From: Cymbidium sinense | Taxonomy: Eukaryota; Streptophyta; Magnoliopsida; Asparagales; Orchidaceae | Direction: 5' to 3' | Length of the DNA: 64,000 nucleotides | Assembly: GCA_021442155.1 (NCBI GenBank) | Contig: CM038215.1 | Location: 213,212,982 to 213,276,981, forward strand | In this document: piece after piece, positions 1 through 11,652 of the stretch | Layout of the letters: every line of letters begins with the position of its first letter | How positions within the stretch are numbered: position 1 is the stretch's first letter | The notes under the pieces: model-generated | The model's input: the letters and a program-made list of their open reading frames with translations, nothing else | The model's database searches: none | Told to the model about the DNA's origin: nothing | Program-made: the position numbers and the translations under genes

Positions 1-844
1 TTTGTTACATACATAGTTATCATATATATACTATTGCATTTAATTAAATCACTATTCAATAATTTTAATATTTATTACATAGTCCAATTCAACTTCAATC
101 AAATCATTGGACCTTAAACCCATTCTTATTTCTTATCTAGTCTAATATCTTATGGTGTGAACTAGAGTTTATAGGAAAAAAATTAAAGAACTTATATGGG
201 TTTGATCAAAGGTCTATGAAGATTAGTTTAGTTTGAGCAAATTTGAGTTAACATAGAAAATTACTTTAAAGAATAGACTTCCAACTAATATGAATGGCTT
301 GAATTCATGGTGAATAGCTAACATAAGATATTAACTTAAGACATTGCATTATAGGAAGGTGAAATTGTTAGAGTAGTTTGTGGGGAATAAGGTCAAGATT
401 AGTTCAAATAGAGCTAATTTGATTTGATTTGAAGATCACTTTAGGAAAACAATTTAAGTAACATTAATGGAGAGAAATGATAAACTTATGTTTTAAATTA
501 GTTGGTAGAGTTTAGTAAAGTTTAAGGCCTTGCATGTGTACTACTATCGCACATAAGGGAGTGGGGGTGGGGGGTGAATTAGGTGTTTTTAAAATTTATT
601 AAAAATTAATTTTAATTTTGATATAAAAATAATTATATCCATTTAAGTATTAAATTATCAATAATATCAAAATCATTAATAAATAAATATAAGATGACAT
701 GAATAATAAGAAAAGTGGTAAAATATTTTTATATAATCTAGTTAAACTACAATTCAACCTACGTTTACACCTAACCTACCCCCGCTAGGATTCTGCTAAT
801 CTAAAAATCATAATATAATAATGTACTCTTTTTTGCTAAAAAAA
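1..844. other. AT-rich intergenic DNA, no gene seen
   Basis: I see no coding region. A G-rich tract lies at 561-575 (GTGGGGGTGGGGGGT), followed by a run of A/T. The stretch 230-520 resembles 45590-45960 in patches: both carry a 'GTTAGAGT.GTTTG' word followed by an AATT-rich block. It may be another old dispersed repeat, but the match is weak. Confidence 0.4.
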
Positions 845-1330
845 AACACCTTTGGGGATGCTCTCCCCCATATTTATCTGGATGGATAGGAGTATATTCT
901 TTATTAGGCAGATTGATATATATTCAACTAGATTTCCCCAAACATTATGTTAGGATTTATTTAGATATAAGTTCTACTTCCTATGAATGCAAGCCTTCAT
1001 AATTAATTATTCTCTTACTATAGTAAGAAAGCACTCTTGATTAAGGTTGAAAATAATCATATCTTCCTTATATGAATCGATGTCTAATGGTGTGTATGAT
1101 ATGGCATAAATGACTATCTAAGGAAAATAGGAGAATAGTCTCGATCAATATCCCATGTTTTCGTTATCCCGAGGCTATATTATTCTAGTCTACCAACATC
1201 GAGGGCCACGTAATGTCCAAGGAGTTTGACTAGCAACCATGGGTTACGCACCTCAAATATCCCGAGTAAACTAGAGGTTTAGTGTAAGCGTTCGCATGAT
1301 GAACGAGCCTGACTTACATCCCTTTGAATG
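845..1330 (-). repeat. Dispersed repeat, minus copy of the 39640-40500 repeat
   Basis: The reverse complement of 850-1200 aligns by eye with about 40130-40495 on the + strand. Shared blocks include 'GCTTGCATTCATAGGAAGTA', 'AAATAAATCCTAACATAATG' and 'GTTGAATATATAT'. At both loci this repeat lies upstream of a broken plant-transposon-protein gene (2675 on +, 38783 on -) and reads in the opposite direction to that gene, so it is probably part of the same composite element. A related + copy lies at 13200-13870. Confidence 0.7.
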
Positions 1331-2015
1331 TTAGTAAAGTGTTCACATAGTGAACGAATAAATTGCAGTTGCATCCCCAAGTTTATAGGGTATTTTGCAT
1401 GGCAAACAGAATATTGGAGTTACATCTCTCTTGGAAGCCAAAATTATAGGGTTATTTGCGTTACAAATGAATAGATTAGACTTACATCCATTTGAAATGG
1501 TATAATAGAGTGTTTGCATGGTGAACTGATATATTGGGCTTACATCCCTTTGGAATGCTATATAGGGTTTGGTGTTCACATAGCAAACAGATAGATTGGA
1601 CATACATCCCTTTGGAATGCCAGATTTATAGGAGCATTCACTTGGTGAATAAATTATAGGGCATTCCCATGACGAATGGATAGGAGACTAACGTTATATC
1701 TCTTTAGAAAACCATTAGGGTGTTCGTATGGTGAATAAATAGAAAATTGGGCTTACATCTCTTTGAAATGCCAACAGAGTGTTTGCATGATGAACAAATA
1801 GATTGGACTTACATCCCTTTGGAATGCCATATTTATATAAGTGTTCACATGGTGAATGAATTATAGGGTTTGGTGTTGTGCTTGTATTATAAGCATGGGT
1901 CAAACTTACATCAATTAGAAAAATGCGCATGACGAACACATGGATTGGAATGTCATATTATATAGGTGTTCACATGGTGAATGAATTATAGGGTGTTTGT
2001 GTGGTGAACATGGTG
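1320..2015. repeat. Degenerate tandem repeat, period about 70-90 bp
   Basis: About nine diverged copies alternate the words 'GTGTTCACATGGTGAA' and 'TTACATCCCTTTGGAATGCC', the second usually preceded by 'AGATTGGACTT'. Examples begin near 1337, 1508, 1568, 1719, 1789 and 1829. The words GTTCAC and GTGAAC form a small inverted repeat in each unit (GTTCACATAGTGAAC). Short open frames in this stretch are products of the repeat, not genes. Confidence 0.75.
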
Positions 2016-2029
2016 CCTAGACACTATAA

Positions 2030-2573
2030 AGGAGAGCACCTCAAGGTTGTAGATCATGGCGTCTGGGCATTATTAAGATGATGCCTCGACACTAGAAAGT
2101 CAGTACCATGGCACTATAAGTGCTATAAAATACATCTGAAAGTAGGTTGGTAGATTAACCAACACTTCAACGTTGAGTATGTAGCACTACAATGCTCGTC
2201 AAAGAACATTTCAAATGGGCTAATAGGTTGGTAGACACATTTAATAAATAGAACAAACTTTCGACTAGCACTGCGGCACTACGTTAGAGCACCGTGGCTC
2301 CACATCAATATCTGATGCACATTTAGTTATGGTTGATTATGAAATTAATAGTAATAAGTGATAATAAGTAATCTTTTGATTGAGCGAATAACCATTCGAC
2401 TAGCGACAGCATTGCAAGTGAAGCGCTGCAATGCTAATTCTTTATTTCATAATCCAAGAGATTAGCACCTCGGAGATTCTAATGTAGCATCATGGTGTAG
2501 ATTATTTATTCCAAAACCCAAGAGGATAGCACCTTGGCACTGCTTCCACAGTGCCGCGGTGCTAAGCTTTGTT
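2030..2573 (+). promoter_or_regulatory. GC-richer block with 38-nt hairpin upstream of TATA box
   Basis: This block carries many variants of GCACCGTGGC/GCACCATGGTGC-like words in otherwise AT-rich DNA. At 2527-2564 a 38-nt hairpin forms: TAGCAC pairs with GTGCTA and GGCACTG pairs with CAGTGCC around a CTTCCA loop. It ends ten bases before the TATA box at 2574. Similar blocks occur at 14880-15640, 38940-39430 and 47630-47740. Confidence 0.6.
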
Positions 2574-2582
2574 TATAAATAG
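2574..2582 (+). promoter_or_regulatory. TATA box (TATAAATAG)
   Basis: TATAAATAG lies 93 bases before the ATG at 2675 and is followed by a pyrimidine-rich leader. The second copy of this gene has the same 'GTTTATAAATAGAC' string on the minus strand (TATA at 38924-38932), so the core promoter is conserved between copies. Confidence 0.65.
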
Positions 2583-2674
2583 ACTGGTTGTAGATTTTGC
2601 ATTCTACCATCTTCCTTCTATAGGAATTCTTAAAGTCTTCTTCCCTCAGCCTTTCTTACACTAATATAATAATC

Positions 2675-3813
2675 ATGCCGCTCAAAAGATTTTCTAGCAA
2701 GAGGAAGGAAACTTTAAGCCATGCTAATAGGTTTGTTAGCATGGAAGTGGAGGAGAAGTACCAATATGCTCTCATCCACAAGCACCTCATTCTAGAGAGA
2801 AGTTTTCAAAATCTAGGTGAGAGTGTGGAGAGAATCATCATCAAGCGAGACTAGAAGAAGTTGGCCTATGATAGTAGCTCCTACATTATTCCTATGGTGC
2901 AGGAGTTCTTCACCAATGCGAAGAAGAACCAAGATAACTTGTATAGGAGAAATTAGTAAGTTTTGATAGTATTTCTATTAATGCATATTACAGTCTATAA
3001 AATATAGTATATGATTAGTATCTTTCATATTATAATGATCATCTTAATTTTGATGAAGGCCTTGATTTTCTCACTAGTAGAAATGTCAATATTCAGTAGA
3101 AATGGCGAGAGAAATGGATTATCAACTTTCCTATCGTCAGCCTAATAGTAGAGTCTAAGGCTTGGCAATATTTTATTTATACTAAGTTGATGCCCCTTGG
3201 TAATATTAGTGAGGTGATTAAGGACAGGCTGTTTTGAATTTTACTATTCAAAAGGGCCTTATAATTGATATGTGAAGATTACTTATAATTTCATTTATAA
3301 TATGCTTAAAAGACTACTATAAGATACAATCATCCTTCTATTATTTATGATTTATGTACTATGACAGTGTATTGGGGAGCGATGAAGAAGTTCTTATTCA
3401 AAATGCTCCTTTGAAGAAGAGGATAATTGAAGAATTTGGCTAGAGGTTTGAGGTGAAAGAAAGTTCACGTGTTTCACGTGTCTCATAACCTCGATTCCAA
3501 TCTTCCAAAATATTAAACGAGCAACTCCTATAAATTGGAGGAGAAGTCTTAGATTTAAGGAAAAGGTTGGTGAGAGCAGCCATAGACAAGAGGATTTGGA
3601 AAAGAACTTTGACTATCATATGAATCAGCAGAAGAAATAGTATTTTTTATGGTTGAGTTTAACTCAGCATTAGTTCATATGTTTGAGACTTCTAGCTTTG
3701 CGGGTCTGGGTCAAGCCTCTTTTCTAATGATGCCTCAATATCCACCTTATGTGTGCACCCCACCGACATCAAAAGAAGATGAAGAGGAGAAGAATGATGA
3801 ATATGATTACTAA
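2675..3813 (+). pseudogene. Broken 'putative plant transposon protein' gene, copy 1
   Basis: The frame opens at ATG 2675, has a stop at 2852 (TAG at a position that is probably Trp in the family) and another at 2954. Coding resemblance then continues in shifted frames to a TAA at 3811. Recognisable blocks, in order: RFVSMEVEEKYQ and LILERSF; IPMVQEFFTNAKKNQ; SYYNDHLNFDEGLDF; WIINFPIVSLIVESKAWQYF; and near the end MNQQKK, YPPYVCTP and an acidic KEDEEEKNDEY tail. This layout resembles, from memory, the plant-specific putative transposon protein family (Pfam Transposase_32), whose biochemical role is not established. Two paralogues in the window (38195-38783 and 48975-49440, both on -) match along the same blocks, which supports real descent from one coding sequence. 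It is non-functional as it stands. It could instead be an accessory ORF of a retrotransposon. Confidence 0.7.
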
Positions 3814-4589
3814 TTTTCCCCCTTTTCTTTTATTTTATATATTTTTTCTATACAACTTTTGTTATCTTTTTTATTCTTAATAAATATATTTTAATTTCAT
3901 CACATGTTTAATTTTTAACTAAAGACTTTGTAACTTTGAATATAGAATTTCTTAACTAAGGTCTTTGATTGTCTCATATAATTATAAAATAAAATGAGAT
4001 ATCTTTTCAGAACATGAATATTTAACTTTTAACCAACCCTGTCAACTCTTTTTCTCATTAAGAAGAGAATAAGATTTGTTAAATTGAACTTACACAAATC
4101 ACAAAACAACTGAAGCAAACAAAAATGTTGCATTAGGATGCATGCTTAAGAATTATTTAATGTCTTTTACGATTGCTTTCTGTGTACTTTCATGTTCACG
4201 TTATAGATCTAACGGTGTTAGGTATTTTAGTTCATTTTAATTACAAAAAATGACACTCAATTGCCATATTTTATTAAATTATTAAGTTTCAATGATGCTT
4301 ATTTCATTCTTGTTGATGAGCTTTTAATTTTATCATGAGATTTATTTAAATTATTTTGCATTACTTCCAATTTGTTTAGTGTAATGCTAAACATTATCTG
4401 AATGTATATTAAATATTTCTATTTATACCCATTAGTAAGTTATTTCATCATGTTCCTACTCTTAATGAGATATCAAGTTGAAAATAATTTCATTTCAAAT
4501 CTAACTTGGATTTTGTTATTATTTGAAATCTAACCTTTTATATAGCTCAATGTGTTTGATTTGAATTACCTTTATTGCCTAAATATAAT
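3814..4589. other. AT-rich spacer, nothing recognised
   Basis: This stretch has long A/T runs and no open frame or repeat that I could match elsewhere. It probably includes the 3' trailer of the preceding broken gene. The five bases before the next element are ATAAT (4585-4589). Confidence 0.4.
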
Positions 4590-4593
4590 TATT

Positions 4594-4616
4594 GACCTCA
4601 CTTTTGGAGTGAGGTC
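4594..4616 (+). repeat. Inverted repeat at LTR 5' terminus
   Basis: GACCTCACT, a TTTGG loop and AGTGAGGTC make a perfect nine-pair hairpin right after the LTR start. The same structure, with variations, opens the LTRs at 27173, 49499, 49856 and 61414 (+) and at 45570 (-). Confidence 0.8.
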
Positions 4617-6815
4617 TCAATCTCCTTATCATAGATCTAGGACTCTTCTAGGCACTAAGAGCTCCTTAGTCTTAAGACACTTCTAGTGATTAGGTGGATA
4701 CTTAACCTAAGTCTAAAGACTTAGAAGGATTAGTCATAGGAGTGGGCAATGCCTTAGGGACTTCTAGAGACTTACCTACCCTATGGCCTAAACTCAATCT
4801 ATATTCTCCTTCTCAAACCAAACCCCAAATTCAAATCTGAATTCAAATTTAAATTCCAAAATTTACAATCAATCCCAAAAATAAATCCAAGCCCAAAATC
4901 CTTCCTAAGCTTTATGATTGAATCCCATGGATTTAGCCCTAACCAAATGCAATTCAATTCGAACTCAATTGATTTTCTCAAAGATCAATTCAATTCCACA
5001 ACCAATGTATCAATTCAAATCCAAACCTAACTCCAGATGATTGAAACCCAAGATCAAATCTAAGCTCCAAATCCCTCTTAAGCTATATGATCTGATTCTA
5101 TAAACTTAGCCAAGTATCCACCCAATTCAATCCAAATTTAATTGATTTATTCATAAATGAATTATATATTCAATCGTGTTCATAAATATAAATGAAATTT
5201 ACATTTAAATCAATCAAACTAAATCAAACTAAATCAAATTCCCCTTCTAAGCCCTTTGGACCTACCTTCTCGAGCTTAGCCAAATTTGCCTTTAAATCAC
5301 TTCAAATTCAATTGATTTTCTCACAAATCAATCATATCTTCAATCATCTTCCCAAATATAAATGAAATCTACACTCCAATGATCAAAACTAAATTAAACT
5401 AAATCAAAATCCAAGCTTAGGCCCTTTGAACCAAATCCATAAACTTAGCCAAATTCCTTCATTCCAAAACACAAAATCAATTGATTTTCTCATGAATCAA
5501 TCATTCATACAATCACTTATCCAAATATTAATGAAATCTACAATCATCAAGCCAAACCAAAATCAACCCAAGTCAAACCTAACCTAACTCATTTGACTTG
5601 AAATTCTCAAATGAACCAAAACCTATTGAAACCCAAATTGATTGCAATTGAATTTATATTTTAATCCTAAACTCATATATAAATTCAACTAAGCCTTAAT
5701 CAAATCAAAACTAAGCCATTTGACCAACTTAGGTTCACTTGACCCAAAGTGACCTAAAAAAAAATTTGAGCCAAGTTACAATCCAACTCAAATTGAATTG
5801 AACCAAGCTCATCAAAATCTTATTCCATAATTTTTGATCAACTTACGATGATCAATTGCCATAAATTGAGTCAAACCAAGTCAACTTGGTCATTTGACCA
5901 AGCCAACCCTTTAACCCATATGAACCCAAACTAGCCAAAACCTATCCTACACCAAATCAATTGAAACCATAGCTTCACACTAACCCATGATCAATGATTA
6001 AACATGACTTGACCATCAATTGAGCCAAACCAGACCCAATTGGCCCTTTGACCGAAGTTGACCCAAATTTACTTAAAAGATCAAAATAGGTCAAATCATG
6101 ATCCAACTCAAATTGATTGCAACAAATGGCTCAAGTTCATTCCAAATTAATTATTGAATTTGACCAAAGCCATAATTGAGCCCAATTTGACCAATTGACC
6201 AACTTAGCCCAAATTGACCTAAAGGGTCAAATTGGCCTAAATCCAAATTAAATCCAAACCAACCCAAACCAAAGATTATAATCATCTTCAATTAACCAAT
6301 TGAATATGAATCTACACCTAACCCAAGCTAATTTGGCTAATTTGGTCAAATTGGTCAACCATTTGACCTACATGAATCCAAATGAGCCAAAATCAAATCT
6401 AAGCCAAATTTAATAAAGCCAAGTGAACCAAAATACTTCAAATCATCATTTGAACTTGACCGAATCCTTGGTTTGATCTAATTTGATCAATTGGTCAATC
6501 TAACCCAATTTGACCTATAAGGGTCAAATTGAGCTAAACCCTTTTGAACCAAGCCTTGACCACTTGGAACCTAATCAAACCCAACCCAAACCCATCTTGG
6601 GTCAGCCCAAAGCTAGGCCAAACCCAAATGGACTCAAACTCAAGTCAAATCTCCCTTGGATTTGCCTATCCACATGGGATTTTGCCAAAATTGGCAAAAC
6701 CCACTTCACCTTTCCACTTGACAACCCTCACACACCCCAAATGGGGTCTGACCTAGCCACGTAGCCCAACCCACCTAGCCCAACCCATGTAGGCTAGGTT
6801 TGCCATGGACCAAAA

Positions 6816-6837
6816 GGAGGTGAGTTAACTCACCTCC
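6816..6837. repeat. Perfect 22-bp palindrome in the 5' LTR
   Basis: GGAGGTGAGTT followed by its exact reverse complement AACTCACCTCC. The 3' LTR keeps the centre (GGTGAGTTAACTCAC at 29394-29408) with changed flanks. The role is unknown; it could be a dimeric protein-binding site. Confidence 0.7.
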
Positions 6838-7347
6838 CTCATAAACCAAAACCCTAATGGATCCAAGAAGCCACAATCTACCTTGAGCCATTCCTCCAAC
6901 CCAATTGTTCCATGTGGAGTTGATGGAGACCATTCCTGCAGCCTCAAGTGGTCCAAAAATGAGGAGTCAATCACGTCTGTCAATCTTGGAGAGAGGTATA
7001 CCCCGAGAATTCTCAGCCCATTCACAAGCATTCACGAGCTTCCATGTGAGATTTTGAACTCCCCTATGAGCTCCCAAGTCTTTCCAAAGCTTCCCCTCGT
7101 CAAATTCCTCCTTCCCGAGTGCATCCAAAATAGTGAAAGCTTTTTCTGATACTAACTCCCCTATTTCTCAACCAAAACCAAATTCCTCTTATCCACATGC
7201 TCTCCTCACCTCATCGAGCATGAACGAACCTTCCCTCGAGCTCCAAGCCCACCAGAGGTAGCATTTCGATCAAACTAAGCCTCCAAAAGATGGAATTTGG
7301 TCTTCTGAGTGAACTACATGGAACCAATCCAATTTCAGCTTCACATA

Positions 7348-7370
7348 GCTTTGTCTCGACCAAACAAAGC
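7348..7370 (+). repeat. Covarying 23-bp LTR hairpin, 5' LTR copy
   Basis: The arms GCTTTGT and ACAAAGC are separated by CTCGACCAA. The equivalent in the 3' LTR (29939-29961) has GCTTCATCT and AGATGAAGC around CGACC. Two arm positions changed together (C-G to T-A, and A-T to G-C). Related hairpins lie at 60343-60365 and 63831-63853. Confidence 0.75.
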
Positions 7371-7797
7371 CACCTCAAGCATGAGAATTATCAGCTATTA
7401 GCTCCAGCGAGGTATGCCATTGAAATCGAGATTTCTTAAAATTTTGTTAGAGCTTTTCGAAGGAAAGCTGAATGTCGCATGATCTTGATCATTGGATACC
7501 CTCTGATCATTATCGTGAAAGTGTGGGATCCATTTGGAGTGTATCCGAGCTCATGTGAGCTCAGATCGGATGAGCAATGGCAGGGCTTTCGTCTTTCATC
7601 TCCCATGTGATGATAGATCAAGCGTCCTCCATTCCGCATGATCAAAATGGATGGCCGTAATTAAATACTCTAGAGCAAATCATTTTAATCCTTTATCAAC
7701 GTGGATTGATGCCATCGATCCAGATCGAATGACGGAGATAAAAGATGTCCACGCCTCACATTAGTGCCGACTTTATACGCTTTACCAATCCAATGCC

Positions 7798-7803
7798 ACG
7801 TGA
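7798..7803. promoter_or_regulatory. CACGTG (G-box core) in the 5' LTR
   Basis: GCCACGTG is a G-box core, a plant bZIP/bHLH binding word. Another CACGTG is at 29498-29503 in the 3' LTR, but the two are not at equivalent positions. Six-base words arise by chance, so this is a weak call. Confidence 0.25.
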
Positions 7804-8776
7804 AAAGCGTGAAGGCCGCGAGGGACTTATGTAATAAGACCACTTTCCTATTCTCTTCCTAAGTTCTCTTCACTTTTCAATAAAAATTAGTTAAGGATTA
7901 ATTGGTTAATTAATTACTTAATTAGCTAAATTAAAATTCAAATAACATCAAATCTTAATTAATTGATTGATTGGTAGATATTTATGTGTTTAATAACTTA
8001 AAGGAGTTTAATGAAATTATGGTAATCCACATGAATGGGGAAACCATAAGAGAAATTAATTACGCCCATTAATCTAATTAATTATTAATCATGAGCCAAT
8101 TGAATTAGGCCCTCTTTTTTTTTAAGATCATTGCAAGTTTATTTTCCATGCATATCATGTTGGATCATAATTACTTTATTGATTACTTTAAGGTGGCATA
8201 GGTAAGGATTAATTAATAAATTTTATGCATATTACAACTTAATTAATCCATAAAATCAACTTAATCACATTTTATTAAACCAAATTGATTTATAAACATG
8301 GGAATGGGTTAAGATCAGCAAACATCTTCTCACATTCCTTAAATCAAATTAAACATGAAGTTAAAAATGACATTAAAGAAGCTTTGGTTTATTTTAAATG
8401 ATTTTATTTGGCATGTTTGTCCTTAGGATTTAATTCGATTGAATGAATCACATGCTTGTATTTGATTATTCCTTTCCAAGTCATGATACATATTGTATGT
8501 CATTTGATTTTATGCATCCATCTCTTTTCAAAAATTAATTAAATCAATTGGTTTCCTTTATGTAAGCTTGCATGTGTTGATAAAATTTAATATATGTTTG
8601 GCTATTATCATTATTAAATCCAAATGTATTTTTTAAAAGTTTATAAATGAATAGTAATATGTGTTATGATGATAGTTATAAATACATAAGGAGTATGTAT
8701 GTTTGTAGTTGAAGTGTATGAAGTGAAGTCTCTTTCCATTATTCACATGTTGATTTACATAAGTATGAATGCAATG

Positions 8777-9400
8777 GGTATATAGTCTAGACATCCCGGA
8801 AATACGAGGCTTTAAGTAGCCCCAAGGAAGTCATTTGATTACCTCACTCCTCTTGTTCAAACAACAACACATACTCACGTGATTTCATTATTATGTATCT
8901 TTAACATCGAAATTTAGATAGAGCTTTAAATCATATGCCTAAATAATTCCATTAAAGAAAATACAATCTTTGCATGATTTTCACCTTCTTAATTATAAAT
9001 GCATGTGTATGTATTCGAGAAAACTGGGTATATAATCTGAACATCTCGGGAATATGAGGCTTTAAGTAGCCTCAAGGAGGTCATTTCATTACCTCACTTT
9101 CCTGGTTAACAAAGGCATGCACTTATTTATGTCTTTTACACATGTATGTGTGTATTTAATTAGAGGATGATAATCCCCTTTTTTTTCTAATTAAAAACAC
9201 ATGCATTCATAATTATTTAGTCATTGGATTAATTACTCATGTAACTTGGTGCTTGCTTTCTTATATTCATGTATATAAATTTACATGTGTTTGAATAATG
9301 ATAGGTATATAGTTTGGACATCCTGAGAATACAAAGCTTTAAGTATCCCCAAGGAGGTCATTTGATTACCTCACTTCCCTGGTTAACAAGGACACATACC
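8777..9400 (+). repeat. Three ~90-bp repeats, period 250-275 bp, in the 5' LTR
   Basis: Copies start near 8777, 9027 and 9302. Each runs 'GGTATATAGTCTGGACATCC', then GAGGCTTTAAGTAGCCCC, AAGGAGGTCATTTGATT and ACCTCACTTCC. Each contains two small hairpins, GGCT..AGCC and GAGGT..ACCTC. Equivalents in the 3' LTR are near 31768, 32014 and 32283; the LTR unit at 53593-58480 has two (about 55480 and 55728). Confidence 0.8.
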
Positions 9401-10908
9401 TATTTAATTTCATCCCTACGTATTTTTGTATAAGAATTTAGAATGTTCTTTAAGCTAATGTGATTGAATAATTTAATCACATAAAAGAATATAAATTCTA
9501 AATTCATATACATATGTTCATCATTTAAGTGTGCTATATGTATAGATACACTTAGGTTTAAATCAGATGCATAATATTTGTGATGAAAAGGAATGATTTG
9601 TTATGTGTTATATGTTAGTGATTCAATTGGATTAATCTTAAAATTCCTTTCATATTAAATAGGACCATTCAAGGTGAACCTAAACTTAAGATTAATTAAA
9701 TCATCTAATAAACCTTTCACTAAAGAGAACTAAAACAAATTATTAACTTTCTTTAGAAATTGGCTTAAGGTAAGGATAAAAGGGGGTAGTCCTTTTCCTT
9801 CACTTTATAACACTTAGTTGCTAAGTGCAATCAAATAATAAAAGAAAATATAAATTAAAATTCTCAAATCAATTAAATTACTTCAAGTGAAATCAACCCT
9901 TTATGTTAAATTGAGTCCTTCTACACTTAGAAGATTGCAACTGACTTAGTGAGACATATCATGTAAGCCTTAACACACATGTTAGAATTAAGTTAACACT
10001 TTTAGTTTTAAATTAACACACACATTAGAATTAAGTCCACTATCAATGCAAAATGAGGGCCTCTATCCTTACATGTATAGGGACCGCTTGATCTGTGAGA
10101 GCAACCCCTACTGATGGAGCTTCACCCTCTTTCTCTTTTGAGTTTTCTAATAACCCATTTCATAATGTATTTAGTCATATAAAAATACTAAAGCCTTTAT
10201 CCAAATGAAGTGTCAAAATTGAAATAAAATTTGAAAAGATTTTTCATTAGATTAAGTTATTACTCATACCACTCATGCTCTAGTCTCTTAGGGAGTGGGT
10301 TTAAGGACTTTATCTCTTTCTAAATTAATAATAGCCCAACTATCGTGCAATTTCATAAGACCAGACTACATGATTTTAAAATCATAGGAGGAGTTAGTTG
10401 GCGGCCACTCTAGGCGATTATAAGTCCAGAAGTCAGGTTGTTTATCCTCTCTTGTAGAGGTAAACCTTATGCCCATCTTTGCTTAGATTTAGGTCGTGCT
10501 TTAGCTTATGCTAAAGCCCCCTAGATTTAGGATCCGAGGTAGCTATTTTCTTCAGGATACAATCATAAATCCACACCTCTTAGGCATTTTCAAAATCTTG
10601 TGTTGATGGATTATAAGCCCTAGCAATCTAATAAAATTTAACTCAAATAAATAAATCTCTTCACTTTCAAATGTATAAAGCTCAATAATAGGATAGATTG
10701 GAATACTCACTAGACTTCCTAGTATCATGAGCATTCTCTACTTCCTCCCTTTAGATTCCAAAAATAAGTCTTCTCCTTGAACTTTCCCAATTAATTTTCC
10801 AAACATAACCAATCCTTTGGTAGTCTAACCTTAAAATCTTTGAGATCCTAATTATCTACTTTAATTGAGAGTATTCTTAGGGAATTTTATTTTTAAGATG
10901 TAATTAAC

Positions 10909-10928
10909 TATAGGGGCTTGCCCCCATA
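10909..10928 (+). repeat. GC-TT-GC-centred hairpin near the LTR end
   Basis: TATAGGGGC, TT and GCCCCCATA form eight pairs in nine positions, preceded by TAATTAAC. The same design with different arm sequence occurs at 34741-34760, 53325-53342 and 40344-40365 (+) and at 982-1001 (-). Confidence 0.65.
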
Positions 10929-11187
10929 AGGAACCTTGAACCTAGTTTAATATAAACTTTATTTTATTCATCCATGTAAAGTAGGGGAAAAATCTTTGGT
11001 ACATTCAAGACCCAACATACCTTAGGAGTTCTTATTAGGTGATTAGGTCCATTGAAGGGTTATGTCTCTATTTTTTGAGATAATATATCATACCTCAATG
11101 TCATACCTGATGACTTCAATAAGCACTCTCTACGATCTGCTTAGTGTTCCCCCATACACATCCAAAAATAAACATCATAGATTTTTC

Positions 11188-11206
11188 TAGTGACTCCGCT
11201 GGGGAT
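11188..11206 (+). promoter_or_regulatory. Primer binding site, complementary to tRNA-Arg
   Basis: TAGTGACTCCGCTGGGGAT follows the 5' LTR end. It differs at two positions from TGGCGACTCCGCTGGGGAT, the complement of the 3' end of plant tRNA-Arg(ACG) as I recall it. A tRNA-Arg primer is known for Ogre elements. The two mismatches fit decay. Confidence 0.85.
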
Positions 11207-11652
11207 AAGTTCCTCTCTCTATCTTTAGTTGACAATCATTATCTCCAAGCATTGATAGTGGACTTATATTTCATGTAAGCCTAAGACTATATTTATTTCT
11301 ATTGCAACTTAGCTTATTTCATTCTTAAGCAAAGCTAGCTAATATCCTCTAGGTTCTAAGACCTCACTTCATGTAGGTCTTAAAGCCTCTACTAGGTCCC
11401 CCAATATATAAAAAATAAATTAACTAATGAAAAGAGATGAATAAATTTAGAACCTCTTTACCACTAGCTTGGTGAGGCAAGTTTCATCCCATATTCGAGA
11501 AAGATTCAATAAAAAATTCAAACTAAACAAGTAAAGTCTTTTGCAAAATTTTCAAAAGCACTTTTTCTAAATAAAATCATGCACTTCACACAACATAAAG
11601 TTTACAAAGTATAAAGTTTTCAAATCTCTTTTCAAATAATAAAAATAATCAA

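Larger units (their letters stand above)
4590..11179 (+). repeat. 5' LTR of the giant element
   Basis: It starts TATTGACCTCAC, where the other copies have TGTTGACCTCAC, so the terminal TG has mutated. It ends near AACATCATA, just before the primer site. It matches 27169-35009 block by block. Relative to that LTR it lacks about 430 bp near 7840 (counterpart 30400-30830) and about 830-890 bp near 10030 (counterpart about 32985-33880). The second gap removes the TATA promoter region seen in the 3' LTR. Parts in order: hairpin start; an A/C-rich, G-poor 2-kb stretch full of TTGACC and AAATTGA words; a GC-richer section 6560-7830; an AT-rich section; three tandem repeats 8777-9400; and a conserved tail. 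Confidence 0.88.

Noticed and set aside
6510..7149. Small open frames of 68-88 codons in the GC-richer LTR section
   Set aside because: The frames are not shared in the same register with the other LTRs, show no protein motif, and follow skewed base composition.
11188..11206. Possible tRNA-Arg gene
   Set aside because: Only the 3' acceptor and T-arm complement is present, at the expected primer-site position; no cloverleaf or A/B boxes follow.
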